DNA of 64,000 nucleotides from Paenibacillus polygoni (GCF_030263935.1 NZ_CP127162.1:2055501-2119500); one strand, 5' to 3'; positions 22,775-32,453 are shown, counted from the first letter of the stretch. A program made the numbers and translations. Notes: generated by a model not told the origin, from the letters alone.

Positions 22775-24733
22775 TTATTGTTTAAGAGGAAGCTGGGATA
22801 CATAACTATGTGACAGATCGAAGAGAGAAAGGGCATGATAGAATTCACTCTCTGTCGTTATATGATCCGTATCCATTATATTCTTCAGTACATGATGTTC
22901 TCCATCATCAAATCCGCTGCCGGAAATGAACACTTCATTGCTGTTTACAAACGAGCCGGTAGGCAGATAATAGCGTTCAGGCAGTATATTATAATCTTTT
23001 TGATTCAGTAAATTTTGCCCAAAATGAATATGATCCTCTAGTGAAATACCAAGCAGACCTGCTACCGTAGGCAAAATATCCACCTGTCCGCCAATTTGTT
23101 TCTGCTCTCCTACAGGTGTGACACCGGAAGAAGCAATGACGAGAGGAATATTGATCATATCCGAGTAATCATAAGGATGCCCGAGGATTTCATTCAGCAA
23201 TGACAAGTCTTGGTTATCTAGTGATGTAGTCGGCAGTCCAACATGATCTCCATACAGGACAACAACACTGTTATCCCATATCCCGCGATTTTTCAAATCT
23301 GCAATGAATGTCCCAAGTTCAGCATCTGCATAATGCTGTGCACGAATATAGTTCCCAACAAACGTATCATCATAACGCTCAGGAAGCGGCAATGTCATTT
23401 TCTCTTCGGGAAGCGTAAACGGATGGTGAGCAGACATGGAAATGACCTGGGCATAAAATGGATTTGCTTCTTGATCCATCTCTTCTAGTTTCTCCGCTGT
23501 TTTTTGATAGAGTACATGGTCGGAAGCTCCAAAGAATACCGTGTCTTCTTCGCCAAAGAATGACTTGTCATAATAGTGATCAAACCCGAGTGATGAATAG
23601 AGTTCCCCGCGATTCCAGAATTCAACAACGTTAGTGTGGAACGTAGCTGTTTCGTAACCTTTATCTTTCAGAAGTCTTGGCAGGCTCGGCAACACTTTGT
23701 CTACGTAATTCTGGACAGCCGCTCCCTCAGGTGGGACATAATAGGAAGTGTTTACTACAAACTCAGCATCCGATGTATTCCCTTGACCGACCTGATGATA
23801 AAAATGAGAGAAATAAGTATGATCTTGAACGAGCTTATTTAAGTTCGGTGTAATCTCTTGACCATCGATTTTAAGATGAATCAGAAAATTTTGAAGGGAT
23901 TCCATCTGAATAATAATGAGATTTTTTCCTTCTAAAGCTCCGTGCAGTTGTAAATCGACAGCTTTATTTTCTGATAATCCTTTTAGTTCATTAATCCGTT
24001 CTTGCGTAATCTCTTCTGATGGAATAAGCTCTGCTTTCTTTTGGTTAAGCAAAGTATACGCTTCGTAATTGAAAATCCCCATTTGTTCTGCTTTGACTAC
24101 TTCATTAAAACTGCCGCGGTTTGTATAAATATTCAGTGATGTAATAAGGAGCGAGATGGAAAAAAGACAAGCAATGATTTTTTTATTTGCTGGTCTTCGT
24201 ATCGCTTGTTTCCAGTTTTTCGCCGATTTATTCCTAAGTAATAAATAGCCAAACACGAGAACGTCCGTGAAGATCAGTAGATACTGCGGGTCGATTAGTG
24301 AGAATACACTGTTGCTGACTGCGGTTACCTGATTCACTTGTTCTAAAGCTTTGTAGGTGGCAATAACTCCATAGTATTTGTAGTAAATAATAACGGCAAA
24401 GAAAATAGCGGTTAGCAGCAAATTAAAAATAGTATACATGATTAATTTTCGTTTGGTGGCAAACCATTCAATAAGACAGAAGATGAGCAGGATGAAAGGT
24501 AATTCTTTGAGCATAATGGCCCACGAAGGTCCGTCATCAAAAACGCCAAACCAAGCTATATAACTCTTAAACAGCATAATTAGAGAGAAGAATAATAATG
24601 AGCGTGTGCAGATCATGGTGAGGACGTTAGAAGCTTTGGCAAAAAATGTAGACTTTTGCTCAGGTGAAGCTGGATCGTAGTTTATTAATGCTTCGTCCTG
24701 AGTTTTTACTTTCTCGAGTGGTGGTTTCATCAA
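22775..24733 (-). CDS. Lipoteichoic acid synthase-family protein (LtaS-like)
   Basis: A 652-residue membrane sulfatase-fold enzyme that builds polyglycerolphosphate from phosphatidylglycerol outside the membrane. The first 200 residues hold about five transmembrane helices; the extracellular domain has KNLIIIQMESLQ, catalytic Thr320 in GQGNTSDAEF, YGDHVGLPTT and SAHHPFTLP metal-site regions. A second family member is at 50964. Which of the two is the main synthase and which a primase or stress copy cannot be told. No AxyS-type cleavage motif was assessed. Its start has no clear rival. Confidence 0.9.
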   Translation of the reverse strand: MMKPPLEKVKTQDEALINYDPASPEQKSTFFAKASNVLTMICTRSLLFFSLIMLFKSYIAWFGVFDDGPSWAIMLKELPFILLIFCLIEWFATKRKLIMYTIFNLLLTAIFFAVIIYYKYYGVIATYKALEQVNQVTAVSNSVFSLIDPQYLLIFTDVLVFGYLLLRNKSAKNWKQAIRRPANKKIIACLFSISLLITSLNIYTNRGSFNEVVKAEQMGIFNYEAYTLLNQKKAELIPSEEITQERINELKGLSENKAVDLQLHGALEGKNLIIIQMESLQNFLIHLKIDGQEITPNLNKLVQDHTYFSHFYHQVGQGNTSDAEFVVNTSYYVPPEGAAVQNYVDKVLPSLPRLLKDKGYETATFHTNVVEFWNRGELYSSLGFDHYYDKSFFGEEDTVFFGASDHVLYQKTAEKLEEMDQEANPFYAQVISMSAHHPFTLPEEKMTLPLPERYDDTFVGNYIRAQHYADAELGTFIADLKNRGIWDNSVVVLYGDHVGLPTTSLDNQDLSLLNEILGHPYDYSDMINIPLVIASSGVTPVGEQKQIGGQVDILPTVAGLLGISLEDHIHFGQNLLNQKDYNILPERYYLPTGSFVNSNEVFISGSGFDDGEHHVLKNIMDTDHITTESEFYHALSLFDLSHSYVSQLPLKQ

Positions 24734-25052
24734 TTGTACTTAAGCCGGAATTTCATCTGCCGGACAAAAGTTTTCCCTCCCTGCTAGATTCTATCGTTTT
24801 CCAAATATTTATCATATCTTCTAGCATTATAGTATAGGTCTTACTGGCTAATCAATTGTGCTTAATCCGTACAGTTCAAAAGTTCCATTGTTTATCTAAA
24901 AAATCAACATTCTGCCCATTAGTATACTCTAGGTAACTACCCTACTTTAAAGTGCGTACTTCCTATTTGTATATCTAGTATTTAGTATAAAGGGGAGCTG
25001 ACAAACGGAAGCCAGCTTGTTATGAAAACGAACGATAAAGGAGCGAATAATA
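24734..25052. other. Divergent intergenic region between the LtaS and hxl genes
   Basis: AT-rich. Small palindromes AGTATACT (about 24919), GGTAACTACC (about 24931) and AAGTGCGTACTT (about 24952) cluster before hxlA and could be HxlR binding sites; TTCCTA-17-TAGTAT could be the hxlA promoter. Support is weak. Confidence 0.35.
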
Positions 25053-25685
25053 ATGAAATTACAATTAGCACTTGACCTTGTAAATATCCCAGAAGCCATT
25101 GAACTTGTAAAAGAGGTTGAATCTTATATTGATATTGTAGAAATTGGAACACCGATCGTCATTAATGAAGGACTTCATGCAGTAAAAGAAATGAAAGCAG
25201 CATTCCCTAATCTTACGGTGCTCGCAGATCTTAAAATTATGGATGCGGGCGGTTACGAAATTATGAAAGCATCTGAAGCGGGCGCGGATATTATTACTGT
25301 ACTTGGTGCTACGGACGATATGACAATCAAAGGTTCCGTAGAAGAAGCTAAAAAACAAGGCAAAGAAATCCTCGTAGATATGATTAATGTGAAAAACATT
25401 GAACAGCGTGCGAAAGAGATCGATGCGCTTGGCGTAGATTATATTTGTGTCCATACTGGATATGATCTTCAAGCCGTAGGCCAAAACTCATTTGAAGATT
25501 TGCAAACGATTAAGAGAGCTGTAACCAATGCAAAAACAGCAATAGCAGGTGGAATTAAGCTGGAGACTTTGCCTGAAGTAATCAAAGCTGGACCTGATCT
25601 CATTATTGTCGGCGGGGGAATCACTACCCAAGATGACAAAAAAGCAGTAGCAGCTGAGATGCAAGAAATGATTAAACAAGGGTAA
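25053..25685 (+). CDS. hxlA: 3-Hexulose-6-phosphate synthase
   Basis: A 210-residue TIM-barrel aldolase of the orotidine-phosphate-decarboxylase superfamily. It joins formaldehyde to ribulose 5-phosphate, the first step of the ribulose monophosphate path for formaldehyde removal. Blocks are QLALDLVNIPEA, DIVEIGTPIV, VLADLKIMDAGGYE (catalytic Asp-Lys-Asp type motif) and IAGGIKLET/IIVGGGIT phosphate loop. AAAGGAGCG precedes the ATG. hxlB follows after nine bases. Confidence 0.95.
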   Translation: MKLQLALDLVNIPEAIELVKEVESYIDIVEIGTPIVINEGLHAVKEMKAAFPNLTVLADLKIMDAGGYEIMKASEAGADIITVLGATDDMTIKGSVEEAKKQGKEILVDMINVKNIEQRAKEIDALGVDYICVHTGYDLQAVGQNSFEDLQTIKRAVTNAKTAIAGGIKLETLPEVIKAGPDLIIVGGGITTQDDKKAVAAEMQEMIKQG

Positions 25686-25694
25686 TCAAAAGCG

Positions 25695-26246
25695 ATGGTC
25701 AAAAATGATGTAGTATCTATTCTTAGGGAACTAGAGACGGCAGCGGCTCTTCTTAGTGAAACCGAGCTAACGGAAGCGATGAATCTAATCGCAGGAGCAG
25801 GTCAGGTGTTCGTAGCGGGAGCAGGTCGATCTGGGCTGATGGGAAAATCCTTTGCCATGAGACTGGCTCATTTAGGTAAGCCTACATTTGTAATTGGAGA
25901 AACAACGACTCCTCCCATACGCAAAGGAGATGTTCTGATTCTTTGCAGCGGGTCAGGTGAAACGAAAAGTTTGTTATCCATGGCCCAAAAGGCAAAAGGA
26001 ATGGATGCTTCGGTCGTGGTTCTTACGATTCATCAGAACTCTTCGATTGGACAGCGCGCGGATGCAATCATTCAAATTCATGCGGCAGCGAAGGAAGATG
26101 AAGGTAAGCGTCAATCTATTCAGCCAATGGGTTCACTATTTGAACAAAGTCTAATCATTACGCTCGATGGAATCATTCTATCCTTAATGAGAAAGATGGA
26201 TCAGGATACAGCAACAATGTTTGAAAGACATGCCAATCTTGAATAG
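25695..26246 (+). CDS. hxlB: 6-Phospho-3-hexuloisomerase
   Basis: A 183-residue SIS-domain isomerase converting hexulose 6-phosphate to fructose 6-phosphate. Typical sequence is VFVAGAGRSGLMGKSFAMRLAHLG, ILCSGSGETKSLL and the C-terminal FEQSLIITLDGIILSLM. It is cotranscribed with hxlA and completes formaldehyde fixation. Confidence 0.95.
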   Translation: MVKNDVVSILRELETAAALLSETELTEAMNLIAGAGQVFVAGAGRSGLMGKSFAMRLAHLGKPTFVIGETTTPPIRKGDVLILCSGSGETKSLLSMAQKAKGMDASVVVLTIHQNSSIGQRADAIIQIHAAAKEDEGKRQSIQPMGSLFEQSLIITLDGIILSLMRKMDQDTATMFERHANLE

Positions 26247-26315
26247 TCTCTTTCCCCCCTTTTGCTGAGATATAGGAAATTATAGTAGACTTAGGTGGAG
26301 GGGGCTTGGTATCAA

Positions 26316-26717
26316 GTGGCAACAGAAATAAAAGATCGCATTAATCTAAAAGAAATTAATTGTGAGAAAGAACTGACGCTTGCTGTCATAGGCGGAAAGT
26401 GGAAGTTAATTATATTGTGGCACTTGGGACTTGAAGGGACCAAACGTTTTAGTGAACTGAAAAAGATGATCCCTCATATTACACAGAAGATGTTAACCCA
26501 TCAGCTGCGCGAACTTGAACAAGATCTTCTTGTTCATCGCAAAGTGTATGCAGAAGTTCCACCACGCGTGGAATATTCTTTGACAGATCATGGACAAAGC
26601 CTGATGCCTGTTTTACAGGCGATGTACAATTGGGGCAAACAATATGGTGAGAACGTGATATGGAAAGACGACGGTGAAAAGTCGCCAGATACGGATCATG
26701 AGCTGGTAACCGAATAA
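26316..26717 (+). CDS. hxlR: HxlR-family formaldehyde-responsive activator
   Basis: A winged-helix regulator of about 133 residues. The sequence [46 protein letters not shown] and [16 protein letters not shown] is very close to B. subtilis HxlR as I remember it, including the N-terminal sensor Cys (Cys16 here). The frame opens at GTG 26295, which lies in the GGAGG itself; GTG 26316, 12 bases after it, is preferred. In B. subtilis hxlR is divergent from hxlAB, whereas here it stands downstream in the same direction, possibly allowing autoactivation. Confidence 0.9.
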   Translation: MATEIKDRINLKEINCEKELTLAVIGGKWKLIILWHLGLEGTKRFSELKKMIPHITQKMLTHQLRELEQDLLVHRKVYAEVPPRVEYSLTDHGQSLMPVLQAMYNWGKQYGENVIWKDDGEKSPDTDHELVTE

Positions 26718-26757
26718 TTCGTTCCTCGCTGATCATAGAATACAGACACTCACCCTA

Positions 26758-26797
26758 AGGACTCGCTTCTGGATACAGAAGCGGGTTCTTTTTTTGT
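26758..26797 (+). terminator. Rho-independent terminator of the hxl operon
   Basis: A 14-bp stem (AGGACTCGCTTCTG / CAGAAGCGGGTTCT, two wobble pairs) with loop GATA and a long T run. Confidence 0.92.
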
Positions 26798-26885
26798 TTT
26801 TTTACAAAGGGTACTCCAGATATTTTATGATACAATGACATAAATTAGGAAGATTATAACAGGAACAGAGGGGAGAAGGAACAAT

Positions 26886-28685
26886 ATGTCCAAAATTTTA
26901 TCAAGGTCTGAAGTACGAACAGAAACCACTTGGAATCTGGATGATATATTCGCTACGAAAGAAGATTGGGAGGAAGAGCGCAAAGCCATCGAGAGGGATA
27001 TAGCTTCCGTTACACAATATGAAGGAAGGCTGGGAGAGGGTGCAGAAGTACTGCTTGCTTGTCTGGAGGCTCAGGAGAAGCTTCAGGGAAGGCTGCAGCG
27101 AATGAGTGCTTACTCCTATCTGCATCAATCGGGCGATAGTACGAACCCTCAGAATCAAATGGATGCCGCAAAGGCGAGAGACGTATCTTCTGCGGTAAGC
27201 TCTGCACTCTCGTTTATACGTTCAGAGATTTTGTCCCTTCCAGATGGAAAAGTGGGAGCCTATATAGAAGAAGAGCCTGGACTTCGAGTGTTCGAAAGAA
27301 GTTTGAAGTTGCTGCTTGAGACCAAGCGTCACCGGCTTAGTGCAGAAACCGAAAAAGTACTTGCTTCTTTTGGTGAAGTGCTAAACGCACCTTACCGTAT
27401 TTATGAACGGAGTAAGCTGGCGGACATGACCTTTCCTTCCACTAAAGATGGACACGGTGAAGAAGTTCCTGTATCCTTCGCACTCTATGAGAATAAATAT
27501 GTAGAGTCTGCTGATCCTGTACTGCGCCGAAATTCGTTTAACGTGTTTAGTGAAACGCTCTATAAATATCGAAATACGTTCGCAGAAGCGTATGGAACAG
27601 AAGTAAAGCGCCAAGTGATTGAATCTCGTCTTCGGGGATATGATTCGGTAACGGACATGTTACTTAAGCCTCAGCAGGTAACTACAGCGATGTACAATCA
27701 TATTCTTGACATTATTCAGACAGACCTTGCACCACATATGCGGAGATATGCAGCGCTGAAGAAGCGCGTGTTGGGATTATCGGAGATGACGTTTGCTGAT
27801 TTAAAAGCTCCGCTCGATCCTGATTTTAGCCCCGGTATTTCATTTGAAGAAGCAGGTGAACTCATCAAAGAAGCACTGCAAATTCTCGGACCGGAATATG
27901 GCAAGATTGTGGCTGACGCTTTCAGTGATCGCTGGATTGATTATGCAGATAATGCTGGAAAACGAACAGGTGCTTTCTGCATGTCTATTCCAGACGTCCA
28001 TTCTTACATTCTCATTAGCTGGTCAGATAACATGAGAGGTGCTTTTACCCTCGCTCATGAAGTGGGTCATGCAGGACATTTAATGCTTGCTGGGAAAAAT
28101 CAACGTCTTACTAACGCCAGACCTTCACTTTATTTTATAGAAGCTCCTTCTACCCTGAATGAGCTGCTGCTGGCAGATCATTTAATCAAGCGTTCTACTG
28201 ATCCGCGTATGCGCCGCTGGGTAATTTCTCAGCTGTTAGGAACGTATTTCCATAACTTTGTAACCCACTTATTAGAAGGAGAACTGCAGCGTCAAGTGTA
28301 CGAACTCGCCATGAATAATGAGCCGATTACTGCTGCGAAACTGTGCGAACTAAAAGGCAATATTCTATCTTCTTTCTGGGGAGAAGATGTTGTCATTGAT
28401 GATCATGCTGCCCTTACATGGATGCGTCAGCCGCATTATTACATGAGTCTCTATCCTTATACGTATGCAGCAGGTCTCACGGCTTCGACTGCTGTTGCTG
28501 AGCAGATTCGAAGTGAAGGACAGCCTGCGGTTGATCGCTGGTTAGAAGTCCTAAAAGCCGGTGGAAGCAAAAGTCCCTTGGAACTCATGAAGCTGGCTGG
28601 TGTGGATATGTCGCAGCCGGAACCCATACGCAGTGCCGTACGTTATGTAGGCGAACTGATCGAAGAACTCGAGAGTTTATATTGA
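26886..28685 (+). CDS. pepF: Oligoendopeptidase F (M3B)
   Basis: A 599-residue cytosolic zinc peptidase that cuts oligopeptides. The zinc motif is HEVGHAGH with His391, Glu392 and His395, and the third ligand Glu is in the EAPSTLNELLL block downstream. The N-terminal TTWNLDDIFATKEDWEEE is typical of PepF. Length is normal. GAGGGGAGAAGG precedes the ATG. It appears to be transcribed alone or with the DUF2500 gene that follows after 42 bases. Confidence 0.95.
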   Translation: MSKILSRSEVRTETTWNLDDIFATKEDWEEERKAIERDIASVTQYEGRLGEGAEVLLACLEAQEKLQGRLQRMSAYSYLHQSGDSTNPQNQMDAAKARDVSSAVSSALSFIRSEILSLPDGKVGAYIEEEPGLRVFERSLKLLLETKRHRLSAETEKVLASFGEVLNAPYRIYERSKLADMTFPSTKDGHGEEVPVSFALYENKYVESADPVLRRNSFNVFSETLYKYRNTFAEAYGTEVKRQVIESRLRGYDSVTDMLLKPQQVTTAMYNHILDIIQTDLAPHMRRYAALKKRVLGLSEMTFADLKAPLDPDFSPGISFEEAGELIKEALQILGPEYGKIVADAFSDRWIDYADNAGKRTGAFCMSIPDVHSYILISWSDNMRGAFTLAHEVGHAGHLMLAGKNQRLTNARPSLYFIEAPSTLNELLLADHLIKRSTDPRMRRWVISQLLGTYFHNFVTHLLEGELQRQVYELAMNNEPITAAKLCELKGNILSSFWGEDVVIDDHAALTWMRQPHYYMSLYPYTYAAGLTASTAVAEQIRSEGQPAVDRWLEVLKAGGSKSPLELMKLAGVDMSQPEPIRSAVRYVGELIEELESLY

Positions 28686-28727
28686 TATTTACAAAAGTTT
28701 TTATGACCACCAAGGGAGAGAAACGTC

Positions 28728-29186
28728 ATGAGCGTTCAATTTTATTTATTTGGCAATGGATTTAACGATGGAGATATTTTTTCTGACGAAGGACCTGGTT
28801 TCTTCTCAGGATTAGGCAGCTTTTTTGTTGGCGCACCTCCTTTATTCACCTTTTTCTTCTCAGCAATTTTATTAATGATTATCAGTGTTGTTCTTTATTC
28901 AATTATAAAAGGAGTTACCACCTACACTCGTAATAATGCGGCTGAACGTTTGAGTGAACGCGCACGTGTGTTAACCAAAAGAACCGAAGTGAGTGGAGGC
29001 TCTGGTAACAGCAGGGCATATACTAACTATTATCTAACCTTTGAATTTGAAGATGGTCGTCGAACAGAATTTGAGGTGCGGGCGGAAGAATATGGTCTGC
29101 TGGTGGAAGGGGACGAGGGCACACTTACTCATCAAGGAACTCGGTATTTAGGATTTGAACGGATGGGAAGTTCGCTTAGGTCCTAA
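28728..29186 (+). CDS. DUF2500 family membrane protein
   Basis: A 152-residue protein with one hydrophobic helix at about residues 42-63 after a Gly/Phe-rich N-terminus, then a soluble domain RARVLTKRTEVSGG...TNYYLTFEFEDGRRTEFEVRAEEYGLLVEGDEGTLTHQGTRYLGFER. That second part is the DUF2500 pattern, a small beta domain of unknown role. AAGGGAGAG precedes the ATG. A terminator follows. Confidence 0.85.
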   Translation: MSVQFYLFGNGFNDGDIFSDEGPGFFSGLGSFFVGAPPLFTFFFSAILLMIISVVLYSIIKGVTTYTRNNAAERLSERARVLTKRTEVSGGSGNSRAYTNYYLTFEFEDGRRTEFEVRAEEYGLLVEGDEGTLTHQGTRYLGFERMGSSLRS

Positions 29187-29241
29187 AAACAGATCTTCAT
29201 TACTCACCAAGTTACTCGCTAAGCATTGCTGCTGATTCACT

Positions 29242-29291
29242 AAAAAACTGTCTGGTCATCTCAGTAGAGGGGTGATTTAGGCAGTTTTTTA
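29242..29291 (+). terminator. Rho-independent terminator
   Basis: AAAAACTGTCT / AGGCAGTTTTTT arms with a long loop. Lies between the DUF2500 gene and pdxK. Confidence 0.75.
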
Positions 29292-29392
29292 TCATGAAAT
29301 ATCGTTATATACGATAATCTTACAAAATGGGTATGGATTAAGGCCGTTCACTTATTTTATAATAGAGAAGTTATCTACAAGTGAAGGGAATA

Positions 29393-30211
29393 ATGAACAT
29401 GACGATAAGAAAAGCATTAACGGTAGCAGGCTCGGATACAAGCGGAGGCGCTGGAATTCAAGCTGATTTGAAGACATTTCAAGAATATGATGTTTACGGA
29501 ATGACGGCTTTAACAACGATTGTATGCATGGAACCAAAAACATGGGATCATCAAGTATTTCCTGTGGATCTTGGGATTGTGGAGACGCAGCTTAAAACGG
29601 TAATGGAAGGTATTGGTTTTGATGCTATGAAGACAGGGATGCTGGGGTCTGTTGATATTATTGAACTCGTGTCTCGTTATATTGACCAGTACAAGCTAGA
29701 TCGAATTGTTATTGACCCTGTTATGGTCTGCAAAGGTACAGATGAAGTACTGCAGCCAGAAAATACAGAAGCAATGATTGAATTCCTTCTTCCGCGTGCG
29801 GATCTTGTAACTCCAAACATTTTTGAAGCTTCACAACTTGCTAAAACAGGTCCGATTACGACACTGGAAAAAATGCAGGAAGCAGCAACGATCATTCATG
29901 ATCTCGGAGCAAAACATGTTCTGATTAAAGATAGAGGGAAAATCCGTCCAGGTAAAGCAGTGGATCTGCTGTATGATGGACAAACTTATGAATGGTTTGA
30001 AGCAGATGCGATTGAAACCCAATATACGCATGGTGCGGGCTGCACATCTTCGGCTGCAATTACAGCGGGGCTTGCAAAAGGACGTTCCGTTCGTGAATCC
30101 GTATCTGGAGCGAAAACGTTTGTAACACAGGCGATCTCAAATGGGTTCCCGCTTAACCAGTTTGTTGGCCCGACAAGACATTCTGCACACCGGATCCCGT
30201 CTGTGAAATAA
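29393..30211 (+). CDS. pdxK: Pyridoxine/pyridoxal kinase (ThiD-like fold)
   Basis: A ribokinase-fold enzyme of 272 residues. AGSDTSGGAGIQADLKTF, MKTGMLGS, IDPVMVCKGTDEVL, TPNIFEA and THGAGCTSSAAITAGL are all clear; the Cys-bearing GAGCTSS anion hole is the feature of the ThiD/PdxK group in Firmicutes. It phosphorylates vitamin B6 vitamers, although hydroxymethylpyrimidine kinase activity is possible. No thiamin genes are near, so PdxK is preferred. A GTG at 29381 opens the frame, but GAAGGGA sits just before the ATGs at 29393 and 29399; 29393 is chosen. Confidence 0.88.
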   Translation: MNMTIRKALTVAGSDTSGGAGIQADLKTFQEYDVYGMTALTTIVCMEPKTWDHQVFPVDLGIVETQLKTVMEGIGFDAMKTGMLGSVDIIELVSRYIDQYKLDRIVIDPVMVCKGTDEVLQPENTEAMIEFLLPRADLVTPNIFEASQLAKTGPITTLEKMQEAATIIHDLGAKHVLIKDRGKIRPGKAVDLLYDGQTYEWFEADAIETQYTHGAGCTSSAAITAGLAKGRSVRESVSGAKTFVTQAISNGFPLNQFVGPTRHSAHRIPSVK

Positions 30212-30263
30212 TACTCAGGCACGTTATGTTAGTAACACTAAAAAGAAACATTAAATGAAACAC

Positions 30264-30329
30264 TAAAAAGAGCTGTCCCATGATGTAGCGTGTGATTCAG
30301 GCTACACCATGGACAACTCTTTTTTTTTA
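30264..30329. terminator. Long bidirectional terminator
   Basis: Arms AAAAAGAGCTGTCCCATGATGTAGC and the near-complement at 30301-30328, ending in a run of T. It separates pdxK from a convergent hydrolase gene. Confidence 0.9.
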
Positions 30330-31199
30330 TGAATACATAGAAGTGGACTCAGCATCTCCTGTGCTCGCTGTAATCCATTCGAACATTCGGGTAATCGCCG
30401 CACGGTGCGTTTCCTGCGGGAAATGATGACCAAGACCTTCATAACGATGGAAATTCACATCGGCTTTGGCTTCGCTTAACGAGTTGTACATTTTCTCACC
30501 TTGACTGTAGGATACCTGGACATCCTTCGTACCATGGACGATAAGCACAGGACAACTGAGCTCTCCAGCGATCGTGACAGGTGAGCGATCTTTATATGCT
30601 TCCGGTACTTTTGTTGGAGTACCCCCGATGACGCGTTTAAACGTACGGCGCAGATCAATTCGTTCCTCATAGGTCTGAGCCATATCGGATACACCGCTCC
30701 AGAGCACCAGTTTATGAATATTTGGGAGGGTATGCGCTGTATAGGCTGCATTAATTGAACCTCGCGAAAAACCCATAATACTGATTCGATCGGGATCAAC
30801 AAAAGGCAGTTCTGACAGAAGTCTTACAGCAGAATACACGTCTTCTTTATCATCTCCGCCAAATAGATCCCGCCCTTCACCGCCTTCTGTACCACGGTAG
30901 GAGGGAGCAAACACGATATGATCATGCATCGCAAATTCCTCGACCCATGGAGTACGGACCTTACCAAAATTACCAATGCCGCCGCGGCAATAAATAAACA
31001 CAGGCCACTTTTTAGAGGTGAAATCTTGATCTGTAGAATGGAGAGGAGTATTTAGTTGTACAGCGGGATAGGTATCACTGCTGAATTTGCCAAGCAGCAA
31101 CTGGCGAACTTCGTCTTCTGGAAGCTGGTAGCCGTAGGGCAGACTAAGATAACCTTTTACATGAAGTCCTTCAGATGGATAGGTCACATGATAAATCAT
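30327..31199 (-). CDS. Alpha/beta hydrolase, S9 peptidase-like
   Basis: A 290-residue serine hydrolase. The nucleophile elbow is GFSRGS (Ser145), the acid probably in HGTKDVQVSY and the His in GLGHHFPQE. Upstream is VFIYCRGGIGNFG, an oxyanion loop, and APSYRGTEGGEGRDLFGGDDKEDV, both typical of prolyl oligopeptidase-like hydrolases. It may cleave short peptides or esters. Length fits a stand-alone catalytic domain without the propeller. It is followed upstream by another hydrolase in the same direction, 111 bases away. Confidence 0.85.
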   Translation of the reverse strand: MIYHVTYPSEGLHVKGYLSLPYGYQLPEDEVRQLLLGKFSSDTYPAVQLNTPLHSTDQDFTSKKWPVFIYCRGGIGNFGKVRTPWVEEFAMHDHIVFAPSYRGTEGGEGRDLFGGDDKEDVYSAVRLLSELPFVDPDRISIMGFSRGSINAAYTAHTLPNIHKLVLWSGVSDMAQTYEERIDLRRTFKRVIGGTPTKVPEAYKDRSPVTIAGELSCPVLIVHGTKDVQVSYSQGEKMYNSLSEAKADVNFHRYEGLGHHFPQETHRAAITRMFEWITASTGDAESTSMYS

Positions 31200-31309
31200 A
31201 GTACATGCTCATCACCTTTGGTCATAGTTGTTATTTTACGCTTGTACTATTATACCCCACAGACAATGTACATCAAACGCAAGGTCACTTTTATCATCTT
31301 CTTATAGAG

Positions 31310-32134
31310 TTACGTATTTTTAATAAAATCTAGCAATGTGGCCTGAAAGCGATTCTTCTCTTCGTATAAAAGTCCATGACCGCTTTCCTCAAAACGATAT
31401 AACAAAGAACCAGGGATAGCCTGCTGAGTTGCAACTGCGCCTTGAAACTGGGCGATCTGATCATGAGCACCGTGAAAAATACCAGTAGGTATTTGAATCT
31501 GAGACAGATCGGAGGAAACATCTTCGTTTCTTAGTGCAACTCCGCTCTGTAAAATGGCGTGGGAAGCACCTTCGAGGCACATCTGCTGAAACCAGCTTTT
31601 GTATTCCGGGCTGATATATTGATAATAGAAAGTACCGCCAAAATCCGAGATCGCTTGAGGCATATCAATCTGCATCTGCTGAAGTAAATGATCGATCTGA
31701 GCTAAAGGCAGACCAAAAGTAGATTGATTCTCTTTTTTTACGAGAAAAGGGGTTGTTGCACCGGCAAGGACGAGTTTTTCCACTCTAGCTCCCGTATCAT
31801 ATTTCGTAATGAGACGAGTACAGATGGCTCCGCCCATGGAGAATCCGACAAGTACTACATTTTCTAGATTGAGTACATCCATGATGAAGGAGATATCTTC
31901 AGCAAATCGATCATAATAATATCCATGCCATGGTTTATCAGACTTGCCAAACCCTCGAAGATCAAGAGTAATACAGCGATATCCCAAGTAGGGCAGCATT
32001 TGCATCTGGTAATCAAAAATCCGGTGACTTACAGGCCAGCCCGCGACAAAAAAGAGGGTTTGTCCATTTCCTCCGTCCACAGGACGAAGATCTTCTACGT
32101 ACAGCTGAACTCCATTTTCAACTTCAATCATCAT
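31310..32134 (-). CDS. Alpha/beta hydrolase fold protein
   Basis: A 274-residue hydrolase with the fold's main parts: FVAGWPVSHRIF oxyanion loop, LDLRGFGKSDKPW, nucleophile Ser99 in GFSMGGA, acid in FHGAHDQIAQF, and His in SGHGLLYEEK. It resembles haloperoxidase/pimeloyl-ester-type enzymes; the substrate is unknown. GGAGGAAC precedes the ATG. It is divergent from the rhamnose operon. Confidence 0.87.
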   Translation of the reverse strand: MMIEVENGVQLYVEDLRPVDGGNGQTLFFVAGWPVSHRIFDYQMQMLPYLGYRCITLDLRGFGKSDKPWHGYYYDRFAEDISFIMDVLNLENVVLVGFSMGGAICTRLITKYDTGARVEKLVLAGATTPFLVKKENQSTFGLPLAQIDHLLQQMQIDMPQAISDFGGTFYYQYISPEYKSWFQQMCLEGASHAILQSGVALRNEDVSSDLSQIQIPTGIFHGAHDQIAQFQGAVATQQAIPGSLLYRFEESGHGLLYEEKNRFQATLLDFIKNT

Positions 32135-32286
32135 ATGCCGTTCCTCCTTTGTTGCTACTAATGCAACATATCGTTCCCATGTACATTTCTATTGTCACTA
32201 TCATATGCAGCTCGCACAGATGGAATGTCCTATCTGCAAAAGAAGATCTTTCAAAGAGAGAAAGAGGTAGTTATGCGAGATTTAAA

Positions 32287-32301
32287 TTGACAACGCTTTA
32301 T
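32287..32301 (+). promoter_or_regulatory. Putative CcpA (cre) site before rhaEW
   Basis: TTGACAACGCTTTAT agrees with the cre consensus WTGNAANCGNWNNCW at all but two fixed positions, which would explain glucose repression. It is followed by a perfect TTTGTTT-G-AAACAAA palindrome (32301-32315), a possible operator for a rhamnose regulator not in this window. Confidence 0.45.
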
Positions 32302-32339
32302 TTGTTTGAAACAAAGATATATACCTGTTTTCCTATTGT

Positions 32340-32400
32340 TTTTTCTGCAAAAAACAGAAAAATACATACTCAAACCCAAATAAAAGTGGTATACTCCCGT
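32340..32400 (+). promoter_or_regulatory. rha operon leader/promoter region
   Basis: A small hairpin TTTTTCTG/CAGAAAAA at about 32343-32365, then TATACT near 32392 without a good -35, as expected for an activator-dependent promoter. The start point is not fixed. Confidence 0.35.
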
Positions 32401-32453
32401 TAAGTAATGACAAATTATCCTAAATATAGAACCTTTGGAGGGCTGGTTACACT

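Noticed and set aside
24840..25050. Clear HxlR binding pair before hxlA
   Set aside because: Several small palindromes exist but none matches the known 25-bp sites well enough to call.
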